Assembly (NCBI GenBank): GCA_942490535.1
Contig: CALNXQ010000008.1
Coordinates: 496,001 to 560,000, forward strand
From: JAEINY01 sp942490535
Lineage (GTDB): Bacteria > Bacteroidota > Bacteroidia > Bacteroidales > Marinilabiliaceae
Direction: 5' to 3'
Length of the DNA: 64,000 bases
This document shows positions 45,725 through 55,239 of the stretch, piece after piece. Both the position numbers and the translations under genes were made by a program. A model generated the notes under the pieces. The model was not told the DNA's origin, made no database searches, and saw only the letters and a list, made by a program, of their open reading frames with translations. Position 1 is the first letter of the stretch, and each line of letters begins with the position of its first letter.

Positions 45725-48180
45725 CCCTATGAATAGGGAGACACAGAGGGTAAGAAATCGGTGGACCATTATATCCGAAGCACAGAGCCCACAGTCCATA
45801 GACAAATTCCGCGTAGCGGATGAAGTGTTGTAGAATACCCTGTTGCCAATTGAATATTTTCCCCGTAGGGGATATAGAATCATTAAAAATTCACTGATAT
45901 TCAGCACCATTTGCGCTTTAAACAATCGAAATAAATCACATCGTATCGGAAGACGCATTTCGAGGGTATCCAGAAATGAAAATAATGGCCACCAAGGCTC
46001 TAAGTCATAAAGAATACCAGAAGACTACTGTTAGAATAATCAATGCTTTGTGTTACTTAGTGCATTTGAGCCTTTGTGGCAAAAAGTTAAAAATTAATCA
46101 TTTTCGGACATCCCCATAGAGGGTAAGAAATCGGTGACAATCCGCAGGTATTAAAAAACACAAAAAACACCCCACCGACCCGATTCCCCTGCGGCGCATG
46201 CAATACCCTGCGGCCAACTACCTCCTGATTGCGCCTCCTCTTTCATAACTTAGTGTCCCGGGGTTCCACCCCGGGCTATTATTATTTAACCCTTTCGGGG
46301 TCATGCATTCGCGTTAATTCGTGTCATTTGCGGTTTAAACAACCAGGATAAATCACGTCGTATCGGAAGCCGCATTTCTTCTCCCTATGAATAGGGAGAC
46401 ACAGAGGGTAAGAAGCCTGTAATAATCCGCAGGTATTAAAAAACACAAAAAACACCCCACCGACCCGATTACCCTGCGGCGCATGCAATACCCTGCGGCC
46501 AACTACCCCCTGATTGCGCCTCCGCTTTCATCACTTAGTGTCCCGGGGTTCCACCCCGGGCTATTATTGTTTTACCCCTTCAGGGTCATGCATTTGCGTT
46601 AATTTGTGTCATTTGCGGTTAAAAATAATCTGTGAAATCTGTGGACCATTTTATCCAAAGTACAGAGCCCACAGTCCATAGACAAATTCCGCGTAGCGGA
46701 TGAAGTGTTGTAGAATACCCTGTTGCAATTGAATATTTTCCCCGTAGGGGATATAGAATCATTAAAAATTCACTGATATTCAGCACCATTTGCGCTTTAA
46801 ACAATCGAAATAAATCACATCGTATCGAAAGACGCATTTCGAGGGTATCCAGAAATGAAAATAATGGCCACCAAGGCTCTAAGTCACAAAGAATACCAGA
46901 AGACTACTGTTAGAATAATCAATGCTTTGTGTTACTTAGTGCATTTGAGCCTTTGTGGCAAAACGTTAAAAATTAATCATTTTCAGACATCCCCACAGAG
47001 GGTAAGAAACCGATGATAATCCGTAGGTATTAAAAAACACGGAAAATACCCCACCGACCCGATTCCCATGCGGCGCATGCAAACCCCTGCGGCCAACCAC
47101 CTCCTGATTGCGCCTCTTCTTTCATCACTTAGTGTCCCGCAGTTTCACCCCGGGCGATTATTATTTAACCCCTTCAGGGTAATGCATTCGCGTTAATTCG
47201 TGTCATTTACGGTTTAAACAACCAGGAAAAATCACGTCGTATCGGAAGCCGCATTTCTTCTCCCTATGAATAGGGAGACACAGAGGGTAAGAAGCCTGTA
47301 ATAATCCGCAGGTATTAAAAAACACAAAAAACACCCCACCGACCCGATTACCCTGCGGCGCATGCAATACCCTGCGGCCAACTACCCCCTGATTGCGCCT
47401 CCGCTTTCATCACTTAGTGTCCCGGGGTTCCACCCCGGGCTATTATTGTTTTACCCATTCAGGGTCATGCATTTGCGTTAATTAGTGTCATTTGCGGTTA
47501 AAAATAATCTGTGAAATCTGTGGACCATTTTATCCAAAGTACAGAGTCCACAGTCCATAGACAAATTCCGCGTAGCGGATGAAGTGTTGTAGAATACCCT
47601 GTTGCCAATTGAAGATTTTCCCAGTAGGGGATATAGAATCATTAAAAATTCACTGATATTCAGCACCATTTGCGCATTAAACAATCAAAATAAATCACAT
47701 CGTATCCGAAGACGCATTTCGAGGGTATCCAGAAATGAAAATAATGGCCACCAAGGCTCTAAGTCACAAAGAATACCAGAAGACTACTGTTAGAATAATC
47801 AATGCTTTGTGTTACTTAGTGCATTTGAGCCTTTGTGGCAAAAAGTTAAAAATTAATCATTTTTGGACATCCCCATAAAGGGTAAGAAATCGGTGATAAG
47901 CCGCAGGTATTAAAAAACACAAAAAACACCCCACCGACCCGATTCCCATGCGGCGCATGCAATCCCCTGCGGCCAACCACCTCCTGATTGCGCCTCCGCT
48001 TTCATCACTTAGTGTCCCGGGGTTCCACCCCGGGCTATTGTTATTTTACCCCTTCAGGGTCATGCATTTGCGTTGATTCGTGTCATTTGCGGTTTAAACA
48101 ATCAAAATAAATCACGCCGTATCTGAAGCCGCATTTCTTCTCCCTATGAATAGGGAGACACAGAGGGTAAGAAGCTCGTA
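45725..48180. repeat. Tandem array of an ~880-bp composite repeat (about 2.8 units)
   Basis: The ATTCCGC hairpin recurs at 45806, 46686 and 47565, periods of 880 and 879 bases. Each unit holds, in order, the ATTCCGCgtaGCGGAT and CCCC/GGGG hairpins, the long GCCACCAAGGCTC...GAGCCTTTGTGGC palindrome, two GCGGCGCATGC + CCCGGGGttccaCCCCGGG modules, and the TCTCCCTAtgaaTAGGGAGA hairpin. Copies are nearly identical by eye, indicating recent amplification. No genes are present. The left edge is the IS21 insertion; the right edge is the end of the 48188 gene. Confidence 0.9.
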
Positions 48181-48187
48181 ATAAAAC

Positions 48188-49309
48188 CTACTTCACACCC
48201 TTCAGAAGGCGCCGCCAATAGTCCCCTACCAGGCCCCGGCGCGATGACGTCCGGTAATAGAATTGCATGTACTCAAAGGAAGGAAACACCTGGTACCAGA
48301 TTAATGCCAGCCGGGTGGACCAGCCGGGCGTCTGCATCACACTCTGCAGGAAAGAATGCCGGTACAGGTGCTGATCCGTGGGACGCTGCCGAAAGTTATC
48401 AACATCCGGAAAATCGAGGTACGCCGACAAATACACCTCCAAGGCCGCCTGAACACGCGGTGACATCAGGCGGAAAGCCCATCCCAGGGCCTGCAGCACC
48501 TGTTTATTCACCGGCGGATGAATGGCCAGCACTTGTTTAACCAAAGTCAGGGGATCGGCAGCCTTCTCCAGGACCAGGGCCACATCCAATAACCAGCCCA
48601 AACGAATGCCTCCCTTCACCGCATTATCATCCAGATGGGTGGCCAGGTGATAAAGCAGGTAAGGCTCCTTTAATCCCTTGAAAGACCCCTGCGCTGACGA
48701 TAAGGACGTCACAGCCACCTGCCAGGTCATGCCGGGTGGCTGGGCCTCTTTGCCATGGGCATAGAGGCGGGCATGCAACTCAATGAGCGACTGATAAGGC
48801 GGTAGCTGAATGGCCCGCACGTGCCCGTGGTGTGCCTCGTGCCAGCGACTCACAGGAATGTGTGCCGAAACTCCGCCATGACTCAACAGGCGATCCAGGG
48901 CTTCAAACACCAGCTCTTCCGGCACCAGCAGATCCAGGTCCCCCATAGGTCGCAGCGCCTCATCGGGATACACCGAAAAAGCCAGAGCCATTCCTTTCAA
49001 CAGGGCCACCGGAATAGCCGCACCCAAAACCATTTCAATCTGCCGGAACAACGCCAGTTTTTGTTGATTGGCCAATAAGGTCACCATGTACCGGCTTTTC
49101 AAAGCCTCCTTTAGCGAATCGGGCACCGCGAGGAACGATTCCGACTGCACCAGCTGGTAGTAACACCAGGGAGCCACCCCACCCCGGTCGGCCATTTCCA
49201 AAAACGCATTGCGATTTCCGGCATCCTCCCAATCAATGGAAAGATCTTCCAAGGAGGTGGGCGCTAGTTGCACCATTCGCAAGAGGGCTTCAAACAGTTG
49301 CGTCTTCAT
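48188..49309 (-). CDS. Nucleotidyltransferase-fold protein (NTP_transf_5 family)
   Basis: 373 residues from the minus-strand ATG at 49309; an ATG at 49345 would add 12 residues with little character. The family signature is VALLKGMALAFSVYPDEALRPMGDLDLLVP (GDLDLLV supplies the acidic pair), followed by SLIELHARLYAHG and YLLYHLATHLDDNAVKGGIRLGWLLDVAL. Members are frequent in polysaccharide and lasso-peptide-like loci; substrate is unknown. The composition is clearly GC-richer than the glycosyltransferase block. Confidence 0.85.
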   Translation of the reverse strand: MKTQLFEALLRMVQLAPTSLEDLSIDWEDAGNRNAFLEMADRGGVAPWCYYQLVQSESFLAVPDSLKEALKSRYMVTLLANQQKLALFRQIEMVLGAAIPVALLKGMALAFSVYPDEALRPMGDLDLLVPEELVFEALDRLLSHGGVSAHIPVSRWHEAHHGHVRAIQLPPYQSLIELHARLYAHGKEAQPPGMTWQVAVTSLSSAQGSFKGLKEPYLLYHLATHLDDNAVKGGIRLGWLLDVALVLEKAADPLTLVKQVLAIHPPVNKQVLQALGWAFRLMSPRVQAALEVYLSAYLDFPDVDNFRQRPTDQHLYRHSFLQSVMQTPGWSTRLALIWYQVFPSFEYMQFYYRTSSRRGLVGDYWRRLLKGVK

Positions 49310-49434
49310 GGGGCTAAAAATACCGATTTTACAGTCAAGTACCATGATGTATGAGCGGAAAAGACAATTTTCAATTATTCACCATCCTTCCTTCGGCAGC
49401 TGACCGATCCAGCGCCGATACCGGATCGTACCCG

Positions 49435-49511
49435 CTTCGGTGTTGCTTCGGGTGTTCTTCGGTCGGGCGTCGGTTCTATGGAACCGAAAAACAACCGAAC
49501 AGGCACCGAAG
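49435..49511. repeat. GC-rich long dyad
   Basis: The outer arms CTTCGGTG (49435-49442) and CACCGAAG (49504-49511) enclose an inner hairpin TCGGTTCtatgGAACCGA (49470-49487) and several TTCGG direct repeats. A smaller hairpin CGATCC/GGATCG lies at 49405-49428. It could form a long stem in RNA. No gene is seen between 49346 and 50177; a degenerate composite-repeat copy occupies about 49790-49960. Confidence 0.5.
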
Positions 49512-49789
49512 AAGGATCAATTGTGGACCGATTATGTACCGTTATAAGTTTAATAACCACAATTTTTTGGATGAAATAAGGTGATCCACCTGGTTCCTGA
49601 AACGTATGGCAGGACTTGATAATCCCCCCTGCAAAAACACACCCATGATCACATCCCATCACACCCACAACAAACCTGTCAGGTATTTCTCCTGACTGGT
49701 CTAAACGATCCCTTTAAGGCATATTCCCTGTAACAACCTGTCTGAACCACCCCTTATTAAAGTTTTAGTAAAGAATCATTGGTGTCCGA

Positions 49790-49960
49790 TGAAAATTTAA
49801 TTCAATCACCGTTGAAGACTGTTTGTAAAACCTCTACGAGGTATTCCGTTTTATGGGATGGAATCATGTCTACACTAATAAATTGCCTGCGACAAATTCC
49901 ACCTGGCGAATTAAGTACTGATAACAACATGTTGTAAATGGAACATTTTCCCAGGAGAGT
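49790..49960. repeat. Degenerate composite-repeat copy
   Basis: It keeps the order of the 6938 and 8243 blocks: CTGTTTGTAAAA, hairpin CCTCtacGAGG, GTATTCCGTTTT, then AAATTCCacctGGCGAATTAAGTA and a remnant of the TTCCC hairpin. The stems are damaged, so this is an old copy. Confidence 0.65.
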
Positions 49961-50177
49961 CTTCAAGCTCATAAAATGCCACCAAAAGGAAAATAGTATA
50001 TAATTTCTTTCCGCTTCCGGGGCTTACAGATACCCAAAGCAATGTAAATGAAACCCTCAAAGTGCTTGTTTACCATTTGAGCGGTGATTATCATGTGGTT
50101 TACCGCATAGCTAGATATAGAATTGGTGACCGGACAATCGTGACAATGAATCCAAAAACAAACCATCCAAATAATGC

Positions 50178-50291
50178 ATGAAAACCACAAGCACCCTAAG
50201 AACCCTGATTACGGTAATATTACTGTTATTTTTTGGAAGCAACTGCGGATGTACTTTGCACTTATCCTTTTTGGCCAAAGAGATAAAATGA
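50178..50291 (+). CDS. Short hydrophobic peptide gene (37 aa)
   Basis: ATG 50178 opens 37 codons (MKTTSTLRTLITVILLLFFG, then SNCGCTLHLSFLAKEIK). It has a basic start, a hydrophobic segment and a Cys that could be a lipobox (FFGSNC is a poor match). It ends seven bases before the next gene. Position next to a second small membrane peptide and a DUF6266 gene resembles small-peptide clusters in Bacteroidota, but I cannot prove expression. Confidence 0.35.
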   Translation: MKTTSTLRTLITVILLLFFGSNCGCTLHLSFLAKEIK

Positions 50292-50298
50292 AAACGTT

Positions 50299-50553
50299 AT
50301 GGAAATATTAAAAAATTTCATTCCGGCAAGTATCGGCACACTGGGTTTTCTGCAACTCACGGAGCCCTTTGAGCCGCTCACTGAATCAGGTGATCCGCAG
50401 GAAATCCTGATCAAGTCGATCCTCAGCATATTGGCTGGCTTACTCACCGCTCTGCTGTCGCGAGCCTACAAACGGTTCACCAACAAGCCGCGGAGCTACC
50501 GAAAAAATAATAAACAGCATTCATCTAAAAAACAAGATCATGGGACGATATGA
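50299..50553 (+). CDS. Small hypothetical protein with one membrane segment
   Basis: 84 residues, starting at ATG 50299. The region EILIKSILSILAGLLTALLSRAYK (about 35-58) is a likely transmembrane helix, followed by a very basic tail (RSYRKNNKQ, SSKKQ). It overlaps the DUF6266 gene by 14 bases, so the two are translationally coupled. No family recognised with certainty. Confidence 0.6.
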   Translation: MEILKNFIPASIGTLGFLQLTEPFEPLTESGDPQEILIKSILSILAGLLTALLSRAYKRFTNKPRSYRKNNKQHSSKKQDHGTI

Positions 50554-51178
50554 CAAAGGCATTTTAGGAAATATCCGTGGTAAAGTAGGAACGGTGATTG
50601 GCAGTCGCTGGAAGGGGATCGATTATTTAAGATCCCTGTCCGGCCCGCGCCAGGGAGAGCCCACTGAAGCACAGAAACAACAGCAGGCCCGTTTTGGCTA
50701 TGGGGTGCGTTTCTTACAACCCTTTCACCCGGTGTTGCGTATTGGCTTTCGCACCCAGGTGAAGAAAAAATCACCCCTCAATGCGGCCTTAAGTGATTTT
50801 ATGACCACTGCCTTAACGGGTAGCTATCCCGACTTTCAGGCCGACTACAACCGGCTGCGCCTGGCCAAAGGAACCATGGCACCTCCCAGTGAGACGCAGG
50901 TCACCCTGGCGAACGACCTGTTGCAATTCACCTGGTCGCCCAACACCGCCAGCGGCGATGCCAAAGCGGACGATACCACCCTTATCGTGGCGTGTGGGGA
51001 TAATATGTGGCCCACTTTCTCCATTGGCGAATTCACCCGTGCAGATGGGTCAGCCACCCTGGCCCTGCCGTCCGCCGAAACCGGTGCAACTCTCTATTGT
51101 TACCTGGCCTTTGTGGGCAGTGGGGAACGACTAGCCGTCAGCAATAGTGTATTGGTGAGCACAGTGACACATCCTTAA
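50540..51178 (+). CDS. DUF6266 family protein
   Basis: 212 residues, starting at ATG 50540. The N-terminus MGRYDKGILGNIRGKVGTVI, then GSRWKGIDYLRSLSGPR, is the diagnostic opening of this Bacteroidota-specific family. PSETQVTLANDLLQFTWSPN marks the later part, which looks like a beta-sandwich. Function is unknown; members often occur next to small peptides in accessory regions. There is no signal peptide. A strong hairpin follows at 51231. Confidence 0.85.
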   Translation: MGRYDKGILGNIRGKVGTVIGSRWKGIDYLRSLSGPRQGEPTEAQKQQQARFGYGVRFLQPFHPVLRIGFRTQVKKKSPLNAALSDFMTTALTGSYPDFQADYNRLRLAKGTMAPPSETQVTLANDLLQFTWSPNTASGDAKADDTTLIVACGDNMWPTFSIGEFTRADGSATLALPSAETGATLYCYLAFVGSGERLAVSNSVLVSTVTHP

Positions 51179-51230
51179 AAACAGGTGGCGGCCCTTCCCG
51201 GACCGCACCTGCAACAGGTAGTCTGATGAA

Positions 51231-51261
51231 TAGCCCCGAATTCCACCGGCATTCGGGGCTA
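51231..51261 (+). terminator. Strong hairpin after the DUF6266 gene
   Basis: An 11-base-pair stem TAGCCCCGAAT/ATTCGGGGCTA with a 9-base loop sits 52 bases after the stop. There is no T tract, so it may act as a 3' stabilising or weak terminating structure. Another GC-rich dyad (AGGTGGCGG...CCGCACCT) precedes it. Confidence 0.5.
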
Positions 51262-51437
51262 TGTATCATATCATCACAAATCAGACCATTTACAACTAAC
51301 AAAAGAGGTTACAACAACTCAATACCAATCATTGACCACCAAAGGCCATCATTTGGAATCATTTGCTAACAAATATGTACTGCAGAAAAAAACTCAACTT
51401 TTTTTAAGCTAATTGACATCAAAAAATACCAACCATA

Positions 51438-52691
51438 ATGAAGCTATTTGATGGTTCAAATATTCTTTCTAATTTCAATAAAAATTATTTAAAAATGCTA
51501 CATAACTTACACCACATCACACGGAACGTGTTGCTTCATAGTGAAGCCAACTGGTCCACCCCGGAACTGCCAAAGCATTTCCCAGACAACAAGGATACCC
51601 TAGCTTTCATTGAAGGGTGCTATCACCAGCAATTCCAATGGCATGAACAGATGCTCAATCGCCAGATCACTGCTACTGAAGTGCAGGATAAACTCTGTCA
51701 CTTACTGGTATTCAAACAACGATTAGACGAGGTCCCCTGGCCGGAGCCGGACCATCTCACAGGCCTGGCGCTCCAATGGTATACCCACGATCTGCTGGTC
51801 AGTCTGGGCCTCTCCTACCTCCTCCAAACGGGTGTTCAACTATTTAAAGGCTTTTGTGACGACAAGGACTTACCTTCTCAGTCCATTATTTCCCCGGCTA
51901 CCATAAGCCCGCTATTGCGACGCCTACCCGGCTTCAGCGAGGCCCATGCAGAGATTCACTGGATTCATCGCACCCTCAGGCATCAGGCACCCTTACTGAC
52001 AGAGCTGACCCGACTTCAACACATAATGCAGACGAACTACTTACCAAAAGTATTTATCAGGGCTACTCAAATGAGCATCGACCACCTGACCGCACACCTA
52101 CCAACAGCGTTAGTTCAGGAACAGTTTTATTACCATGAATTAATAAAAATGACCCATCACGAAATACGCTCCGAGGCCTCTCTGGTCATCTGGCGTAAAT
52201 TACAGCTGCTCAATCTCACACTTTTTAATCCGGATACGGAGGTAGCCATTCAACTCCACAGTGATTACCGCTGCATGTTGGAGCAGGAACTGAGCACCGC
52301 ACAAGAGTGGGAGTCCGAATCGCAATATTGGCAAACTCACTATTTACTTTATACAGAAACCATGCCCGACACCCTCCAGCATAAACCCACCTGCCTGCAA
52401 TGGATGGACAACCTGATGCAATTCTGCCTGAAACAATTGGAAATACAAACATCCCATCGCGCCCTACCCTTCACCAGAATTGACTGGGGGAAAAGCCCAA
52501 AGGATTTTGTGAACTTATTTCATTCCCTGATCAGTAACAAAACGATTACCCTGAATGGCAACAGTGACTATGGCCCCTTTTGTGAAGTGCTGTATCGCAT
52601 ATTTCAGATACCCAAAGTGAGAGGCAATGGATACCTGAGCTTGCCCTCCCTCATGACCTATTTTAAAAATAAGAATTGTGGTGATTTTTGA
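51438..52691 (+). CDS. Hypothetical protein, weak C-terminal resemblance to RteC
   Basis: 417 residues, starting at ATG 51438. It is mostly helical, rich in His, Gln, Leu and Trp, with no signal peptide. The last ~70 residues (RIDWGKSPKDFVNLFHSLIS, then GPFCEVLYRIFQIP) follow the pattern of the RteC regulator family (W-S-x-x-D/E-x-x-x-L-x-x-x-L, then a short F-x-I-P turn). The N-terminal 340 residues do not match RteC by eye. If the link is right it may be a regulator from a conjugative element, but no such element is seen here. Confidence 0.5.
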   Translation: MKLFDGSNILSNFNKNYLKMLHNLHHITRNVLLHSEANWSTPELPKHFPDNKDTLAFIEGCYHQQFQWHEQMLNRQITATEVQDKLCHLLVFKQRLDEVPWPEPDHLTGLALQWYTHDLLVSLGLSYLLQTGVQLFKGFCDDKDLPSQSIISPATISPLLRRLPGFSEAHAEIHWIHRTLRHQAPLLTELTRLQHIMQTNYLPKVFIRATQMSIDHLTAHLPTALVQEQFYYHELIKMTHHEIRSEASLVIWRKLQLLNLTLFNPDTEVAIQLHSDYRCMLEQELSTAQEWESESQYWQTHYLLYTETMPDTLQHKPTCLQWMDNLMQFCLKQLEIQTSHRALPFTRIDWGKSPKDFVNLFHSLISNKTITLNGNSDYGPFCEVLYRIFQIPKVRGNGYLSLPSLMTYFKNKNCGDF

Positions 52692-52794
52692 ATACAAAAG
52701 CACCTCCACACATTAATCATCCCCATAATCCGGGACAGCTCTATCAGTCAGATCCTGTAAATGTACTTTTATCAAATGGCATATCATCAGCGAT

Positions 52795-52923
52795 CAAAGG
52801 CAGCAATTGCGGCGCATGCAATACCCTGGGGCCAACCACCGTCTGATTGCGCCTCCGCTTCCATTTCTTAGTGCCCCGGGCTATTATTGTTTCCCCCTTC
52901 AGGGGTATCCATTCGCGTTAATT
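52795..52923. repeat. Repeat module interrupted by IS66
   Basis: GCGGCGCATGCAATACCCTG, a shortened CCCCGGGC element and CCCCCTTCAGGGG lead into CATTCGCGTTAATT. The module resumes at 55240 with CGTTAATTCGTGTCATTTGCGG on the far side of the IS66 element. Confidence 0.85.
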
Positions 52924-52978
52924 GTAAGCGTGCGGCAATGGGCCTCTTAAATACATTTGAAAAATAGGCCTTATTTTA

Positions 52979-54472
52979 TTATTCAGTAGGAACCTTCCAT
53001 TTATTTGGAAGTAGGTTAGCTAGTGCGGTCACTTTGGAATCCGAAATTCTGTTGAAGACATTTGTTAACCATTTCAAGGGATCTACATTGTTTATTTTGC
53101 AGGATGCAAACAGGGAATACATGATTGCCGCTTTTTGAGCAGCTTCATGTGATCCGGCAAAGAGATAATTTTTGCGCCCCAGGGCCAACGGTCTGATGGC
53201 ATTTTCGATCAGATTATTATCGATCTCATACCGACCATCATCCATATAGCGTTTTAAACGGGGCCACAGGTTATAGGTGTAGCTGATGGCTTTGCCAATT
53301 GCACTTTGGGGCACCACCTGGTTTAAGTTTGTTTTCAGCCACTGTTCAATCTCTTCCAGAATGGGTTTGGCATACAGTTGACGAAAACGCTTTAATGTTT
53401 CACAATCCACTTGTCTTTCCCTTGCCAAACGTTCAATTTCATAGAGAGACTGCATTTTGGACAGTACAAAACCGGCTCGTTTTGCGTCCATATCCAAGGC
53501 TTCCTTAAATTTTCGACGTGCATGCGCCATGCAAGCCAACAAGGTTATGTTCCCATTGGTTTGCATATGCTGGTAGCCGGCATATCCATCAGTTTGTAAA
53601 GCACCATTAAAATGGTTCAAAGTCAACTTTGGTACTTCTTTACCCCGCGATTTGTTATACTTAAACAATACCAGGTTTTGTACCGGTGAGCGATATACCC
53701 ATTGATATCCGCGATGCAGTGCTCCTTTCTTATTGGGATCCTGTACTTTTATCGGACTTTCATCCGCCTGCAGGTAATCAGTCTGCAACAGTTGTTTTTC
53801 AAGCTCTTCGTAGAGTAATTCCAGTAAAGCGGTTGATTTATTGAACCAGCCGTTTATGGTGGATTTACTGATTTGGGCACCACAGCGCTTTAGGATTTTT
53901 CGCAGGCGATCAAAAGGAATATGGTCGGCATACTTTGAAACCAATAGGTAGGCCAACAAACTTGCCCCTGCATTTCCTTTGGGAATAGGCAGTGAAGGAA
54001 GTTCGGCTATGACAATCCTTTCTGTATCTGATTTAATATATTGCGGACGAACGATCTTCCGGACAAAAATATGCCCGGGGTTATATTCCAATACCTCGGT
54101 CACTTTCTCGCCAATCTTTTTGTATTCCACCAGGTTGATGTCCGGCTCAAGCACCTCTTCTACGCGAGGCAGGTGTTCCGGTATTTCGGTCCGGACAGGG
54201 TAGGCTTTTTCCTTTATGTGCTTTTTACGAGTGTAGTGTATTTCTTCAGATGGCGGAGATGCTTCCGATGAAGAAGGAATATCAAACAAACTTAGCTGCT
54301 CGCTATCCAAACTTCTCAGGGGTATGAATCGCTCACTTTTCGAGCCAAATATCAATCGCTTCATCTCGCTGATCTGATGTTTGAGCAACGTGATTTCCTG
54401 GAGCGCTTTATCATATTCCTTTTTGGAGACAAACTCCTGAGCAGAGACTGTATGTTCTGTGGTGTTATTCAC
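52979..54472 (-). CDS. tnpC: IS66 family transposase (TnpC)
   Basis: 497 residues on the minus strand. An N-terminal leucine-zipper-like coiled coil (YDKALQEITLLKHQISEMKR) is followed by the zinc-finger/HTH region and the DDE core: TDYLQADESPIKVQ, GALQTDGYAGYQH and EIDNNLIENAIRPLALGRKN. The C-terminal tail matches the family (YSLFASCKINNVDPLKWL). Full length. Confidence 0.95.
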   Translation of the reverse strand: MNNTTEHTVSAQEFVSKKEYDKALQEITLLKHQISEMKRLIFGSKSERFIPLRSLDSEQLSLFDIPSSSEASPPSEEIHYTRKKHIKEKAYPVRTEIPEHLPRVEEVLEPDINLVEYKKIGEKVTEVLEYNPGHIFVRKIVRPQYIKSDTERIVIAELPSLPIPKGNAGASLLAYLLVSKYADHIPFDRLRKILKRCGAQISKSTINGWFNKSTALLELLYEELEKQLLQTDYLQADESPIKVQDPNKKGALHRGYQWVYRSPVQNLVLFKYNKSRGKEVPKLTLNHFNGALQTDGYAGYQHMQTNGNITLLACMAHARRKFKEALDMDAKRAGFVLSKMQSLYEIERLARERQVDCETLKRFRQLYAKPILEEIEQWLKTNLNQVVPQSAIGKAISYTYNLWPRLKRYMDDGRYEIDNNLIENAIRPLALGRKNYLFAGSHEAAQKAAIMYSLFASCKINNVDPLKWLTNVFNRISDSKVTALANLLPNKWKVPTE

Positions 54473-54519
54473 ACCTAAATATACTAAAAAACACTGTGAC
54501 TACAGCTGATTCAAGAGGT

Positions 54520-54870
54520 TTATTCTAATGTAAAACGCTCTTTCCTTGTAAGATTCGTAATGCTGATGCCATCGATGAGCATGACCAGCTGTGTATAATC
54601 CAATCGGATGCTTCCGTGCTCAATATCATAAGCAGGCAGGTCAAACGTACCTTTTTCCAGGCGCTTGTAATACAGCACAAAACCGCTGCCACACCAATGT
54701 AACAGTTTTACTTTATTCCGGTTTTTATTCAGGAATATAAAGACTTCTCCACTGGTAGGGGATTGGTTCAGGTGGTTCTGTACTAAGCCACATAAACCAT
54801 CAAACCCCTTACGCATGTCAGTTGGAGAAATATAAAGTTGGAATTTTAGGGAGGAGGATAATGTAAACAT
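54520..54870 (-). CDS. tnpB: IS66 accessory protein TnpB
   Basis: 116 residues on the minus strand. The TnpB signature is LYISPTDMRKGFDGLCGLV and VFIFLNKNRNKVKLLHWCGSG. It is required for transposition in characterised IS66 elements. It starts one base after the end of the tnpA-like gene and is full length. Confidence 0.93.
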   Translation of the reverse strand: MFTLSSSLKFQLYISPTDMRKGFDGLCGLVQNHLNQSPTSGEVFIFLNKNRNKVKLLHWCGSGFVLYYKRLEKGTFDLPAYDIEHGSIRLDYTQLVMLIDGISITNLTRKERFTLE

Positions 54871-54871
54871 A

Positions 54872-55180
54872 TCAGTATAGATGAATCAAGGTGCGCAACA
54901 GGTGTGAACTTATCGTATCATCCACATCAATGGAAACGCCATTGGGATATGAAATTTTTAGTGTTGGTGGTCGCTTGTCGGCAGCTAATGTGACAGGCAT
55001 AAATTTGGAGACATTGAGTTCTTGCTTACTTTCCTTATTCTTTTGGGCGGTGTAGTACTTGAAAGTATGATGCGACACTTGCTCTTGTCGGCAAAACTCC
55101 TTCTGGCTCTGACCACTCAGCCGCCAACGATCAATCAGATCGAACATATCTTGCTTGCGTTGTTGGGATGCTGTTTTCAT
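54872..55180 (-). CDS. IS66 accessory protein TnpA-like
   Basis: 102 residues on the minus strand. The HTH-like region WRLSGQSQKEFCRQEQVSHH, then TFKYY, matches IS66 TnpA proteins, with a C-terminal LKISYPNGVSIDVDD segment. It is the first gene of the element, 59 bases inside the right end. Confidence 0.88.
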   Translation of the reverse strand: MKTASQQRKQDMFDLIDRWRLSGQSQKEFCRQEQVSHHTFKYYTAQKNKESKQELNVSKFMPVTLAADKRPPTLKISYPNGVSIDVDDTISSHLLRTLIHLY

Positions 55181-55239
55181 GTCAGCAAAAGTAGAGCCAG
55201 AAAAAATTCTCTACAAGATGTCTGTGCCAGCATGCTTAC

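Larger units (their letters stand above)
52924..55239 (-). mobile_element. IS66-family insertion sequence (2316 bp), apparently intact
   Basis: It carries tnpA-, tnpB- and tnpC-type genes on the minus strand. The terminal inverted repeats are GTAAGCGTGCGGCA on the left and GTAAGCATGCTGGCA read inward from the right. It is flanked by a perfect 8-base duplication CGTTAATT (52916-52923 and 55240-55247), the length expected for IS66. Excision restores a standard repeat module. Confidence 0.9.

Noticed and set aside
45725..48180. Regularly spaced near-identical sequences that could suggest a CRISPR array
   Set aside because: Units are about 880 bases with the same content throughout; there are no short repeats separated by unique spacers and no cas genes.
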